Source of the DNA: Arthrobacter sp. zg-Y844
Lineage (GTDB): Bacteria > Actinomycetota > Actinomycetes > Actinomycetales > Micrococcaceae
Length of the DNA stretch: 64,000 bases
Reading direction: 5' to 3'
NCBI RefSeq assembly: GCF_024385465.1
Contig: NZ_JANFLS010000001.1
Span: 248,001 to 312,000 of the forward strand
The notes under the pieces were generated by a model that made no database searches, was not told the origin of the DNA, and saw nothing but the letters and a program-made list of their open reading frames with translations. The position numbers were made by a program, and so were the translations under genes. Positions 17,442 to 26,513 of this stretch are shown one piece after another. Every line of letters starts with the position of its first letter. Positions within the stretch are counted from its first letter, which is position 1.

Positions 17442-18127
17442 ACCGTGCAGTAGCCGTGGCGCGAATGCAGCTGACCAATAAATGGATCTACCTGTGGATC
17501 CCGCTGATTATCCTGGTTGCCTCCACGCTGATTTCGCTGGCCATCTTCGCGATGATCCCCGACGACGCATCGAACGTCATTTCGGGCTCCGGGCAGGCCG
17601 TGATGTGGTACTTCTTTGCCTTGGGCATCCAGGCCATGACCCTGCTTTTCCCGTTCTCGCAGGCCCTCAGCGTCAGCCGCCGCGCCTTCTACGTCGGCAC
17701 CATCGGCCTGTTCTCCCTGGTCGCCCTGGCTCTCGCGGTCCTGTACTGGGTGCTGGGCCTGGTGGAGCAGGCAACCGACGGCTGGGGCATGAAGGGTGCC
17801 ATCTTCGCCATCCCGTGGATTGCCGAGGGCGCCTGGTCCACCCAGATCCTCTTCTATTTCGCGGTCACCATCCTGCTGTTCCTGCTGGGCTTCTGGAGTT
17901 CGACCATCTACAAGCGCTGGCGGCCGATTGGACTCACGGCAGCACTGGTGGGCGCCGGCGCCGCCCTGCTGGGAGTCATCGCCTTGATCACCTGGCGGGA
18001 GGCCTGGCCCTCCGTCGGCGCCTGGATAGTGCAGCTGACGCCGCTCTCCCTGGCCGGCTGGCTGCTGGCTGCCGGTGCGCTGCTTGCCCTCACGTCCTAC
18101 GCCACGCTTCGGCGAGCCGTTCCCTGA
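17438..18127 (+). CDS. ABC transporter permease, six-TM
   Basis: The 229-residue protein has six predicted membrane segments, the first at about residues 16-38 and the last at about 200-222, with little soluble sequence. It begins MNRAVAVARMQLTNKWIYLW, resembling ABC-2 exporter subunits. It is the membrane partner of the preceding ATPase (ATGA overlap) in a GntR(YtrA)-ATPase-permease operon. The substrate cannot be told from sequence. A strong bidirectional terminator follows. Confidence 0.85.
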   Translation: MNRAVAVARMQLTNKWIYLWIPLIILVASTLISLAIFAMIPDDASNVISGSGQAVMWYFFALGIQAMTLLFPFSQALSVSRRAFYVGTIGLFSLVALALAVLYWVLGLVEQATDGWGMKGAIFAIPWIAEGAWSTQILFYFAVTILLFLLGFWSSTIYKRWRPIGLTAALVGAGAALLGVIALITWREAWPSVGAWIVQLTPLSLAGWLLAAGALLALTSYATLRRAVP

Positions 18128-18153
18128 CCCTCCCCGACCGGTCCAGCCGCCCG

Positions 18154-18194
18154 AACCCCGTCCGCCGAATCAGTATCCGGCGGACGGGGTTTTT
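18154..18194. terminator. bidirectional terminator between the ABC operon and adnB
   Basis: A perfect 14-bp stem (18154-18167 with 18178-18191) ends in TTTTT on the plus strand and AA-rich sequence on the other side. It overlaps the last codons of adnB. Confidence 0.92.
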
Positions 18195-21100
18195 GCTGCC
18201 TCCCGGATGATCTCCTCGAGTTCGTCTTCGCCCGCCAGGTTATACGGCCGCACCAGCTTATCGGCGGCCACATAGTAGAAGGCAGCCCGTACCTGCTCCA
18301 GCGGAACCCCCTTGAGCCGTGCCCAGGCCAGCCGGTACACGGCGAGCTGCACGGAGCGCACATCGAGCTTCTGCGACGACGGCGGAGCACCGGTTTTCCA
18401 GTCGATGAGGTCCCACGTGCCGTCCGCGTCCTGGAACACGGCGTCGATCCGGCCGCGGACGACGACGGTGTCCACCTTGGTCTCCACCGGCACCTCAATG
18501 AAGGCCGGCGTCCGCTGCGCCCAGTCCGAGGCCTCGAACGTGGCAATCATGTCCTCCAGCTGATAGGCCTCATCCACATAGGCGTCGGCAGCCCCGGGGT
18601 ATTCATCGATGTCCAGCATGCCGCTGGTACCGAAGAATTCCTCGACCCAGGCGTGGAAGGCCGTGCCCTTGCGGGCGGCCATGCCCGGTTGCCTCGGCAC
18701 CGGACGGCGGAGCTGCCGGGTAACCTCCGCCGGGTTGTCCTTCAGATCCACCAGCATGGACGCCGAAATGTGGGCGGGAAGCTCCACCTGCACCACCTCG
18801 TTCGGCGGACGGTGCCGCGCCAGCACCAGTTCCGTTTCGCGGCTCCAGCGCCCGATCAGCGACGCAGCGGCGGTATCAGCAGGCCCGGAATCCTGCCCGG
18901 ACTGACGTTCTCCTCCCGGGCCCTCCCCCACGGCCCCGTTCAGGTTCCGGGCCTTTGCCGCCCGGCTTCCGGCCGATTCCAGCACGGCCTCTGCGGCGGC
19001 CTGCATCGCCTGCCGGCGCGGTCCCAGCGGGTCAACCGGCCATACCGCCCGTTCCGCCTCGGCGTTGGCCGGGTTTTCTGTCCCCTCATCTTCGGTGGCG
19101 ACCCAGTGCAGGAGCCGGTAGCCCGGGGCTCCGGACTGCTCCAGGTCGTAGAGGTCCTGCAGGTAGCGCGACACTCCCAACGCCTTTGACCGCCCCCCGC
19201 CCCAGGCGGAGGAGGTGCAGATCAGCACGGACTTGGCGCGGGTGAACGCCACGTAGGCCAGCCGGCGTTCCTCGCGTTCGGCATGGCCCTTGGCATCTTC
19301 GCTGAAGAGCTTCTCGCTTTCCAGCCAGGACTTCTGGTCCACCTGTTCCCAGTCCCACTGCGGCAGGTCCAGGCTGTCACCGCGCAGCGTCCACGGGATC
19401 GCGGCGTCACCGCTGCTCCAGCGCGAATCCTTGTCATTGGGGAACGAGGTTTCGTTCAGGCCCGGAACCACCACGATGTCCCATTCCAGGCCCTTGGACG
19501 CATGGACCGTGAGGAGCTGGACCGCTTCCCGGCTCGGCTCAAGCGGCGTCACGGGCAGCCCGTTTTCCTCGGTGTTGGCCGCTTCCAGCCACGCCAGGAA
19601 CGCAGCCAGATCCACCCGTTCGGCGGACGAGCTGAAGGTGGCTGCGGCGTCGATGAAGGCGTCCAGGTTCCGCCGGGACTCGTGCAGGGTCACGCCGGGC
19701 TTGGCGGCGACCTCGATGTCAAGCAGGATCCGGCGTTCCACTTCCCCGATCAGCGTGGTCAGGTCCTCGCCGACAAAACCGCGCAGGTCCCGGAGCTCGT
19801 TCCGCAGCCGGGTCAGGCGATTCAGACCCTCTTCGGAGAGGGACCTTCCGGCGTTGGACACCCAGCCGGGACGCGGCAGCGAGTCCACGGCTTCCACCAG
19901 GCTGCCGGCCTCCACCAAGTCCGCCTCCACAACAAGGTCCGGACCTTCGTCCGGGCCGTGGATATCCGCAGCGTCGGCAACCCGCACGGCCCGTTCACGG
20001 ACGCGGACCAGGTGCCGGGACCAGTCAGCCAGTGCCATGAGGTCCGCCGGTCCAATCCGCCACCGGGCTCCGGCCAGGATCCGCAGCATCGAATCGGAAC
20101 GCCCCGGGTCACCCAGGACCCGCAGGACAGCGAGCAGGTCAACCACTTCCGGGGTGGACAGCAGTCCGCCCAGCCCGACAATCTGCACCGGAATCCCCCG
20201 CAGCTCCAGTTCCTTGCGTATCGGTTCGAACTGCTTCCGCCCCCGGCACAGCACCGCCACCGTGGGCGTCAGTTCCTTCCCGCGGTCATCGTGCCCGCCG
20301 AGCTCCGCTTTGCGGCTGCGGTGGAACGCCACCTGCTCGGCTACGGCCTCGGCTTCCCCCAGGATCCGTTCCGGCGTGCCCTTGCCCGGCTCCACCGAGA
20401 CATCACAGAGGTAGCGGCCCAGATACACCTCGCCTACGGGGGCGAGGGGCTTGGCCTGCAGCTCGGGTACGTGCGGCAGGCGCTGGTGCTTAAGCCACGG
20501 GGCAACCCCGTTGAGCGGGGTGGAGACGGTGTTGGCAGCCGCCAGCACCGAGGTGGAGTTCCGCCACGCGACGGACAGGTTCGCCAGCGGCGCCAGTTCC
20601 CGGCCGGTGTCGGTGAACAGCGGGAACTTCTCCCGGAAGGTGCCCAGCTGCCCGGCCGAGGCCCCGCGGAACCCGTAAATGGACTGATGCGGATCCCCCA
20701 CGGCGGTGACGGAGCGGCCGTCGCCGAACAAGTTGGAGAAAAGCACCATCTGCGCGTGGGAGGTGTCCTGGAACTCGTCCAGCAGCACCACCTTGAACTT
20801 GGCGCGCTCCATTTCCACGGCTTCGGGGATGGTGGCGGCAATCCGGGCGGCCAGTTCCACGAGGTCGCCGAAGTCCAGCTGCCGGCGTTCCGCCTTGGCC
20901 TGCCGGTACGCTTCCACCAGTTCGGTCACGGAGATGCGCGTGCGAAGGCGGTTGATCAGCTTCCTGGCCGCCTGGGTGGGTTCCTTCGGCTTGCCGAACT
21001 GGTACGGCAGGGCCGTGACCGCGGCCACGTGGGCTTCGAGCTCGGCACGGACCTCGGCAGGGGTGCGCAGGTGTTCGGAGCATTCGCCGGCCATCTGCAG

Positions 21101-21700
21101 CACCGCCCCGACCAGGGTGGACTTGGCTGCGGTGAAATGTTCGTACTCACCGGAATAGGCTTCCACCACTTCGTTGGCCAGCTGCCAGGACTGCGCGCCG
21201 CCGAGCATGACTGAATCACGTTCGACGCCGATCCGCAGGCCGTAATCGTTCACGATCCCGTTCGCGTAGGAATGGTAGGTGGAAACACTGGGCTCCATCC
21301 GTTCCTCGCCGCCGCCGGCGGTGTCCGGATCCGCGGCACCGCCCGGCCCGGCGTCGAGCTGGTGATAGAGCAGGTTCAGGCGCGCCCGGATGCGTGAGGC
21401 CAGCTCCCCGGCCGCCTTGCGGGTGAAGGTGACCCCGAGGATCTCTTCGGGCCGGACCAGCTCGTTAGCCACAAGCCAGACCACCCGGTCCGCCATGGTC
21501 TTGGTTTTGCCCGACCCGGCACCGGCAATGACCAGCAGGGGTTCGAGGGGACCTTCGATGATCCCGGCCTGGTCATCGGTGGGGTACTCCACCGGCTTGT
21601 TGGGGTCGGTGTGCAGCAGTTCCGCCAGCTCCCGGGCGGAGTACTTCGGGACGGGCGCCGCTTCCGGCAGTTCCCCCGGCACCGTTACGGGCACGCTCAC
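18170..21700 (-). CDS. adnB: AdnB-type UvrD-like helicase/RecB-like nuclease subunit
   Basis: The 1176-residue protein has a full SF1A motor: Walker A GAGSGKT at 60-66, TFTRKAAGELASRI, Walker B VVLLDEFQDTSHAQM, VGDPHQSIYGFRG, LTVHASKGLEWD and YVAFTRAK. The C-terminal RecB-family nuclease carries DLIDWKTG and the helix QLAVYRLAW. AdnB is the lead motor of the heterodimeric AdnAB machine that resects double-strand breaks in actinobacteria. Gene order (adnA before adnB) and the intact motor decide which subunit this is. The GTG start overlaps the adnA stop (GTGA). Confidence 0.93.
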   Translation of the reverse strand: MSVPVTVPGELPEAAPVPKYSARELAELLHTDPNKPVEYPTDDQAGIIEGPLEPLLVIAGAGSGKTKTMADRVVWLVANELVRPEEILGVTFTRKAAGELASRIRARLNLLYHQLDAGPGGAADPDTAGGGEERMEPSVSTYHSYANGIVNDYGLRIGVERDSVMLGGAQSWQLANEVVEAYSGEYEHFTAAKSTLVGAVLQMAGECSEHLRTPAEVRAELEAHVAAVTALPYQFGKPKEPTQAARKLINRLRTRISVTELVEAYRQAKAERRQLDFGDLVELAARIAATIPEAVEMERAKFKVVLLDEFQDTSHAQMVLFSNLFGDGRSVTAVGDPHQSIYGFRGASAGQLGTFREKFPLFTDTGRELAPLANLSVAWRNSTSVLAAANTVSTPLNGVAPWLKHQRLPHVPELQAKPLAPVGEVYLGRYLCDVSVEPGKGTPERILGEAEAVAEQVAFHRSRKAELGGHDDRGKELTPTVAVLCRGRKQFEPIRKELELRGIPVQIVGLGGLLSTPEVVDLLAVLRVLGDPGRSDSMLRILAGARWRIGPADLMALADWSRHLVRVRERAVRVADAADIHGPDEGPDLVVEADLVEAGSLVEAVDSLPRPGWVSNAGRSLSEEGLNRLTRLRNELRDLRGFVGEDLTTLIGEVERRILLDIEVAAKPGVTLHESRRNLDAFIDAAATFSSSAERVDLAAFLAWLEAANTEENGLPVTPLEPSREAVQLLTVHASKGLEWDIVVVPGLNETSFPNDKDSRWSSGDAAIPWTLRGDSLDLPQWDWEQVDQKSWLESEKLFSEDAKGHAEREERRLAYVAFTRAKSVLICTSSAWGGGRSKALGVSRYLQDLYDLEQSGAPGYRLLHWVATEDEGTENPANAEAERAVWPVDPLGPRRQAMQAAAEAVLESAGSRAAKARNLNGAVGEGPGGERQSGQDSGPADTAAASLIGRWSRETELVLARHRPPNEVVQVELPAHISASMLVDLKDNPAEVTRQLRRPVPRQPGMAARKGTAFHAWVEEFFGTSGMLDIDEYPGAADAYVDEAYQLEDMIATFEASDWAQRTPAFIEVPVETKVDTVVVRGRIDAVFQDADGTWDLIDWKTGAPPSSQKLDVRSVQLAVYRLAWARLKGVPLEQVRAAFYYVAADKLVRPYNLAGEDELEEIIREAAKTPSAGY

Positions 21701-24700
21701 TCGGTGACCTGCTTTCCTTCAGCACAGATGGGACAGATTTCGGGCAGCCGGCAGCCGTTGCCGCCAAAACCGCTGCGGCCCGGGTCGTGGACGGTCTCGA
21801 AGAACGCGGCGGACATCAGCGCCGCCGCATTGCGGACCATGTCCCGCGCCGTGGTGTCATCGGGATCCAGCGGCGGCTGTTCCTGGACGGAAACGCCCTT
21901 GTTCGTGGTGCCCAGCTGCACCAGGGCGGCTCCGCCGGGCACCGGAGGGGCGTCCGGCAGCGCGCCTTCGCGCACCGCCTCCTGGTAGGCGGCCAGCTGC
22001 GGGTGGCCCTGCAGGTCGTCCTTCTTCGGGGCCGATTTGCCGGTCTTCAAATCCACGATGAACAGCCGGCCGTGCTCGTCGGCTTCCAGCCGGTCGATCT
22101 GCCCGCGCAGCAGGGCGGTGCGGACGGCGCCGTCGATCTCCACCGGCAGTTCCACCTCGAAGTCCTTTTCGACCGCGACGAGGGCCCGGCCGCTGCGGCG
22201 CATGGTGATGACGTACTCGGCGAGCTTGCGGACCATGGTTTCGGCCCGCTGGTAGTCCATCTGGCCTTCCCAGTTGTCCTTCATGCCCAGGGACGGCCAG
22301 CGTTTCTGCAGCTCCTGCACGTACTCGCTGCCGGCGGCGTCGGGCATGTCCTGGGCAATGGAATGCACCAGCGTGCCCAGTGAACGGGCGAAGTCGGTGG
22401 CCTGCTCGCCGCCCGCAGCGGAGACGAACCAGCTCAGGGGTGACTTCAGCACGGCGTCGACCTTGGAGGGTGACACCGGGATCCGCGCGTCCGGGGGCAG
22501 GATGGGCGCAGTGCTGGACAGCGGGGCGAGCCCCCACCACTGCTCCGGGTGGGCTCCCGGGACCGGAACGGGGTGGTTCAGCATGGTCCCCAGATGATGG
22601 ACGGCTTCGGCGGCTGCTTCCGGATCTTCCGCGGGCTGCTGCGCGTAACGGCGCAGTTCGGCCACCAGCGAGCGCAGGGTGTGGGGGCGCAGGACTTCGG
22701 TGCGCTGCCGTTTTTCCGCCCCCGGTTCCAGCGGCGCCACGAGGTCAAGGAAGGACGAGGGCTGCTCGTCTTCGGACGAGACGGCCGTGCAGATCAGTAC
22801 TTCGCGGGCACGCGAAATGGCGGTGGAGAAGCTGCGCAGTTCGTCAAATCGGATGGACTGCATCAGTGTCAACGGGCTGCGGTGTGCCCGGAAATTGTCG
22901 CCGTGCTCGACCGCTGCCACCAGCTCGCCGCTACCCAGCAGTTCACCGCGCAGGCGCAGGTTGGGCCACACATCCTGCTGGATGCCGGCGACTATCACCA
23001 TCGGCCATTCCCGGCCCGCAGCACTGGCCGGGGTGAGCAGTTCCACTGCTTCGCGGCGCTGGGCACGGGCGGCCAACGTATCCATGGGCAGCTCTGAACT
23101 GGTGAGGTAGTCCAGGAACTGGGCCGGGGTGGAGCCTGGCAGCTGGTCGACATAGCGTTCAGCGGTCTGGAACAGTGCCATGATCGCGTCCAGGTCCCGG
23201 TCCGCGCGGGAGGCACCCGGGCCTCCGGACAGCGCGGTTTCCGCCCAGCGTTTGGACCAGCCGGAAACGGACCACAACGCCCACAGGACGGTCTCCGCCG
23301 TGGCTCCCGGCTCCTGGACTGCTGCCCGGCCCGCGGCCAGCATGGCTGAGATGCGCTGGGCGGCCGGGCGGGCATCCCAGCTCAGGCCCGCAAGGGCCCG
23401 GCCGGATTCCGATTCCGGGTCAAGCAGCGACTCCACCAGCAATACGTCACTGGTCCGTCCGCCGCCGGCGCTGCGTTCTTCCCGGCGCAGTGCCTGCCGC
23501 AGCCGGCGCAGTTCCAGCGTGCTGGCGCCGCCGATGCGCGAAGTCAGCAGGGACACCGCCAGCTCAGGGGTCAGCAGGTCCGGATCCAGTACGACGGCGA
23601 ACGCGTCCAGCAGCGGGCGGACGGCGGCTTCATCGCGGACCGCCCGCTCGGCGACGGGGACCTTGACTTCGATCCCCTGGCCGGTGAGGTAGCGCTGGAG
23701 GGCAGCCAATTGGGCACCGGTCCGGACAATGACGGCGATGTCCTCGAGCGAACGGCCCTGCAGCAGCTGGGCTTCCAGGATCCGCTGCGCCACGTAGCGC
23801 TGCTCATGCATGGGGGTGTCCACTACATGGGCCTCGGCAGTACCCGCCAGCGGAGCGGCATCGGCTTCCGGAGCGTCGGGACCCGGTGCGTCGTCGGGGG
23901 TTCCGCCGTCGGCTGGAACATGTGCCGGCGCTTTCCCGATGAACCGGGCATCGGCCACGGCGGTGCGGTAGGACGGCAGCTGGCCGACCACGGAAATCCG
24001 TGAGGCCGTCCGGGTCCAGGCTCCCGCCAGCGAACCGGTCAGCCGGTGCGAGGTGGTCAGGACGCGGGTCTGGAGGCGGCCGTCAAAATGCCTGCCCAGC
24101 TGGCCCACCAGATCCGGGCGGGCGCCGCGGAAGCCCTGCACCACGGTGTCGGGGCAGGCGGCGGCGATGGAGTCCCCGGTGCCGGCGAGCAGCGCGTAGA
24201 GGCTGTGGATGGCCGGGTTGGCTTCCTGCAGGTCATCCACCAGCACCAGCTGCTGGCGTTCCCGCTCGGCGGCCAGGAATTCCGGATCCGAGTGCAGGAT
24301 GTTGAGGGCTGACGTGATGATGCCTGCCGGATCAAAGGACTCCGGCATGCGCAGGTCCAGGACGTCCCGGTACTCGGCGTAGAGTTCCGCGGCGGCCACC
24401 CAGTCCGGACGGCCGTGCCGCTCACCCAGCTCGCGCAGCTCCTCGGCGGAGATGCCGTATTCAATGACGCGGTCGAAGAGCTGGCGGATTTCCTGTCGGA
24501 AACCGCGGGTCCCCAGGGCAAGGTCCAGGCTGTCCGGCCAGGGCAGTTCCGGCACCCCCTGCTGTCCGTGCCCTGCCAGCAGTTCCTTGATGATGACGTC
24601 CTGTTCGGCGCCGGAGAGCAGCTTCGGAGCCCGCGTGATGTAGGGCAGGCGGCCTTCGGTCTTGGCGCGCCGGATCAGGTCGAAGGCGTAGGAGGCCCAG

Positions 24701-25002
24701 GTGCGGGCGGGCGCGGTGCTCAGGGTTCCCTGCAGCCGTGCCGAGAGCGCATCCCGCAGGCCCGCAGCGGCAAGCCGTGAGGGGGCGAGCATCAGCAGAT
24801 GGGAAGGATCAAGCCCGTCGCGTTCAATCCGTGCGACGGCGGCTTCCACCAGGACGGTGGACTTGCCGGTTCCCGGCGCTCCGAGGACGAGCACGGGGCC
24901 GCTGCCCGTTGGCAGGTCCACCACGGCCTGCTGGTCTGCGCTGAGCCGGGGCGCTGACAATGCGCTTGCAGCCGGACCGACGAGTTGGAGTTCAACGCTC
25001 AT
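21697..25002 (-). CDS. adnA: AdnA-type helicase/nuclease subunit
   Basis: The 1101-residue protein has Walker A GAPGTGKST at 41-49 and a Walker B altered to LVDDLQEA, in place of the DExQD of active UvrD motors. This fits AdnA, the subordinate motor. Its C-terminal nuclease domain is intact (FIVDLKTGKSAPKK, then QLAAYQEAV). It ends with a Cys cluster C-x6-C-x2-C, which may bind metal or an Fe-S cluster. With AdnB it processes broken DNA ends for recombination. The start overlaps the stop of the alkyltransferase-like gene (ATGA) and its stop overlaps adnB, so all three are translationally coupled. Confidence 0.92.
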   Translation of the reverse strand: MSVELQLVGPAASALSAPRLSADQQAVVDLPTGSGPVLVLGAPGTGKSTVLVEAAVARIERDGLDPSHLLMLAPSRLAAAGLRDALSARLQGTLSTAPARTWASYAFDLIRRAKTEGRLPYITRAPKLLSGAEQDVIIKELLAGHGQQGVPELPWPDSLDLALGTRGFRQEIRQLFDRVIEYGISAEELRELGERHGRPDWVAAAELYAEYRDVLDLRMPESFDPAGIITSALNILHSDPEFLAAERERQQLVLVDDLQEANPAIHSLYALLAGTGDSIAAACPDTVVQGFRGARPDLVGQLGRHFDGRLQTRVLTTSHRLTGSLAGAWTRTASRISVVGQLPSYRTAVADARFIGKAPAHVPADGGTPDDAPGPDAPEADAAPLAGTAEAHVVDTPMHEQRYVAQRILEAQLLQGRSLEDIAVIVRTGAQLAALQRYLTGQGIEVKVPVAERAVRDEAAVRPLLDAFAVVLDPDLLTPELAVSLLTSRIGGASTLELRRLRQALRREERSAGGGRTSDVLLVESLLDPESESGRALAGLSWDARPAAQRISAMLAAGRAAVQEPGATAETVLWALWSVSGWSKRWAETALSGGPGASRADRDLDAIMALFQTAERYVDQLPGSTPAQFLDYLTSSELPMDTLAARAQRREAVELLTPASAAGREWPMVIVAGIQQDVWPNLRLRGELLGSGELVAAVEHGDNFRAHRSPLTLMQSIRFDELRSFSTAISRAREVLICTAVSSEDEQPSSFLDLVAPLEPGAEKRQRTEVLRPHTLRSLVAELRRYAQQPAEDPEAAAEAVHHLGTMLNHPVPVPGAHPEQWWGLAPLSSTAPILPPDARIPVSPSKVDAVLKSPLSWFVSAAGGEQATDFARSLGTLVHSIAQDMPDAAGSEYVQELQKRWPSLGMKDNWEGQMDYQRAETMVRKLAEYVITMRRSGRALVAVEKDFEVELPVEIDGAVRTALLRGQIDRLEADEHGRLFIVDLKTGKSAPKKDDLQGHPQLAAYQEAVREGALPDAPPVPGGAALVQLGTTNKGVSVQEQPPLDPDDTTARDMVRNAAALMSAAFFETVHDPGRSGFGGNGCRLPEICPICAEGKQVTE

Positions 25003-25460
25003 GGTTCCACTTCATCATGTCCCTCCGACATTCCTGATATCGGTGCCGCCGGTGGTTGCCGGCCGGTGGAGTCCGGCACCTCCGGGGCGGCCCGCTGGGT
25101 GTTCTGCAGACCGGTCCGCAGGCGGTCCAAACGGTCCCATTCCGCCTCGTCGGGCTGCCAGCGGGCGGCTTCGATCCGCACCCGGTAGCCCGCGCCGTCG
25201 TCGTCCGCCGTCCCGCGCACCGGGGTGCCCTCGAGCCGGTAGTGTTCCCAGGCGCGCCCTTCATGGCAGCGCGGGGGTTGTCCCGAGGACCGCAGGACCC
25301 GCCACCAGCACACCTCGGAGCCGCGTGCGGACATTACCGCGCCTACCTGGCGCGGGCCGCCGGCGTCGAGCAGTTCGGCTATGTCGCCATAGGAGAGCAC
25401 GCGCCCGGGCGGTATGAGATCGGCCACAGCCAGCACCGCGTCGGCGTAGTCCCTGCGCAT
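24999..25460 (-). CDS. alkyltransferase-like protein (ATL, MGMT family)
   Basis: The 153-residue protein is a compact MGMT C-terminal fold: YADAVLAVADLIPPGRVLSY, a GPRQVGAVMS helix, and WWRVLRSSG. At the reactive-cysteine motif PCHR the protein reads CWWR (51-54), so the acceptor Cys is Trp52. That is the mark of ATLs, which bind O6-alkylguanine without repairing it and hand it to other pathways. The C-terminus has an extra acidic/proline tail. It is the first gene of a coupled operon with adnA and adnB. The ATG at 25460 is seven bases after TACCCT, so it may be leaderless. Confidence 0.85.
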   Translation of the reverse strand: MRRDYADAVLAVADLIPPGRVLSYGDIAELLDAGGPRQVGAVMSARGSEVCWWRVLRSSGQPPRCHEGRAWEHYRLEGTPVRGTADDDGAGYRVRIEAARWQPDEAEWDRLDRLRTGLQNTQRAAPEVPDSTGRQPPAAPISGMSEGHDEVEP

Positions 25461-25467
25461 ATCCAGT

Positions 25468-25473
25468 AGGGTA
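25468..25473 (-). promoter_or_regulatory. -10 element TACCCT for atl-adnA-adnB
   Basis: TACCCT ends seven bases before the ATL start codon. Confidence 0.4.
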
Positions 25474-25523
25474 CCGATGCCGGCGGCGCCGCCGCCAATC
25501 CCGGGAATGTCACCGCTCCCCGA

Positions 25524-25529
25524 TAGGTT
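25524..25529 (+). promoter_or_regulatory. -10 element TAGGTT of the exonuclease gene
   Basis: TAGGTT ends six bases before ATG 25536. GAGG between them is too close to the ATG to be a good ribosome site. Confidence 0.45.
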
Positions 25530-25535
25530 TGAGGC

Positions 25536-26258
25536 ATGAACAGCTGGTATGAACTTCCCCGGGCGGCCTTCGACCTGGAGACCACGGGCCGGGACCCGCA
25601 GACCGCGCGGATCGTCACCGCATCCATCATCCTGGTCAACGGCCGGGGCGAAACCCTGCAGCACCACGAGTGGCTGGCCTGCCCCGAGATCCCGATCCCC
25701 GCCGAGGCGGCAGCCATCCACGGCATCACCAATGAACGCGCCCGGGCGGAGGGCGGGAACCCTGCCGCCGTCACGGCCGAGGTGGCCGAGGTGCTGGCCG
25801 GCATGTTCGCAGCCGGCATTCCCGTCCTGGCTTTCAACGCCTGCTACGACTTCACGGTCCTGGCCCGCGAATGCGAGCGCTTCGGCCTCACGGCTCCCCA
25901 TCCGGTTCCCGTTATCGATCCGTACATCCTGGACAAGCAGGTGGACCGGTTCCGCCGCGGCAAGCGCACCCTCACCGCCATGGCCGAGCACTACGGCGTG
26001 GGGTTCGAGAACGCACACACCTCAGCGGCCGACGTCGCCGCCACCCTGTCCGTGGCGGCAGTCATGGCCGCGAAGTATCCGGAGCTGCAGTGCGATGCGC
26101 GCACCTTGCACGAGTCCCAGATCGGCTGGGCGGCAGGCCAGGCTGCCAGCTTCCAGGAATACCTGCGGCGCCGGGAGCCGGAAGCCGTGATCGACGGCAG
26201 CTGGCCGTTCCGTGCCGCACCGGACCACGCGCCCGGGTCCGTCCTCGACCCGGCCTGA
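25536..26258 (+). CDS. DnaQ-like 3'-5' exonuclease (DEDDh)
   Basis: The 240-residue protein has ExoI motif AAFDLETTG with D13 and E15, ExoII in AFNACYDFTVLA, and ExoIII HTSAADVAATLSV with the DEDDh His/Asp. No polymerase or extra domain is present, so it is a free-standing exonuclease of the epsilon-subunit superfamily. It is divergent from the ATL-AdnAB operon across only 75 bp, so it may be expressed in the same repair context. That link is inference. Its exact substrate is unknown. Confidence 0.92.
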   Translation: MNSWYELPRAAFDLETTGRDPQTARIVTASIILVNGRGETLQHHEWLACPEIPIPAEAAAIHGITNERARAEGGNPAAVTAEVAEVLAGMFAAGIPVLAFNACYDFTVLARECERFGLTAPHPVPVIDPYILDKQVDRFRRGKRTLTAMAEHYGVGFENAHTSAADVAATLSVAAVMAAKYPELQCDARTLHESQIGWAAGQAASFQEYLRRREPEAVIDGSWPFRAAPDHAPGSVLDPA

Positions 26259-26513
26259 CCCCTCCGCGGCCGCCGTCCCGGCTCCTTCACGGGCCGTCAC
26301 TTTGGCCGGAGCGCGGCGGCCACCATGCGATACTGGTTACTGTGTTTGGCGCTGATGGCGCCCCAGGCGTACCCGCGTTCCTACGCGCGCGTACCGTCTC
26401 GCGCCACGAGATTGGCAGGCACCCTCCGCACAGCCGGCATTTGGGCACGGCACAGAACCGTGCCCCCTTCCCCATGCTCCGGTCCGGCCATTGAACGCAT
26501 ATGACGAGGACGA
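26259..26513 (+). promoter_or_regulatory. 255-bp leader of metNIQ with several hairpins
   Basis: A possible -10 (GATACT, 26329-26334) would give a leader of about 170 bases. Within it are the stem TCTCG/CGAGA (about 26395-26415) and a perfect 8-bp stem GGGCACGG/CCGTGCCC (26443-26450 with 26458-26465) followed by a C/T-rich stretch. I looked for SAM-I, SAM-II and SAM-IV core motifs and found no convincing match. It may hold an attenuator or an unrecognised element. Confidence 0.35.

Noticed and set aside
19283-21214. A 643-codon open frame on the plus strand opposite adnB, with similar long frames opposite pepA (57764-59302), hemL (29397-30647) and the ferrochelatase gene (33701-34756)
   Set aside because: High-GC genes produce long antisense frames by codon bias. 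These show no family sequence, have no start signals, and lie wholly inside well-supported genes.
26259-26513. SAM riboswitch upstream of metN
   Set aside because: GGCAGGCACCCTCC weakly recalls a SAM-IV core, but the flanking conserved segments and pairings are not present.
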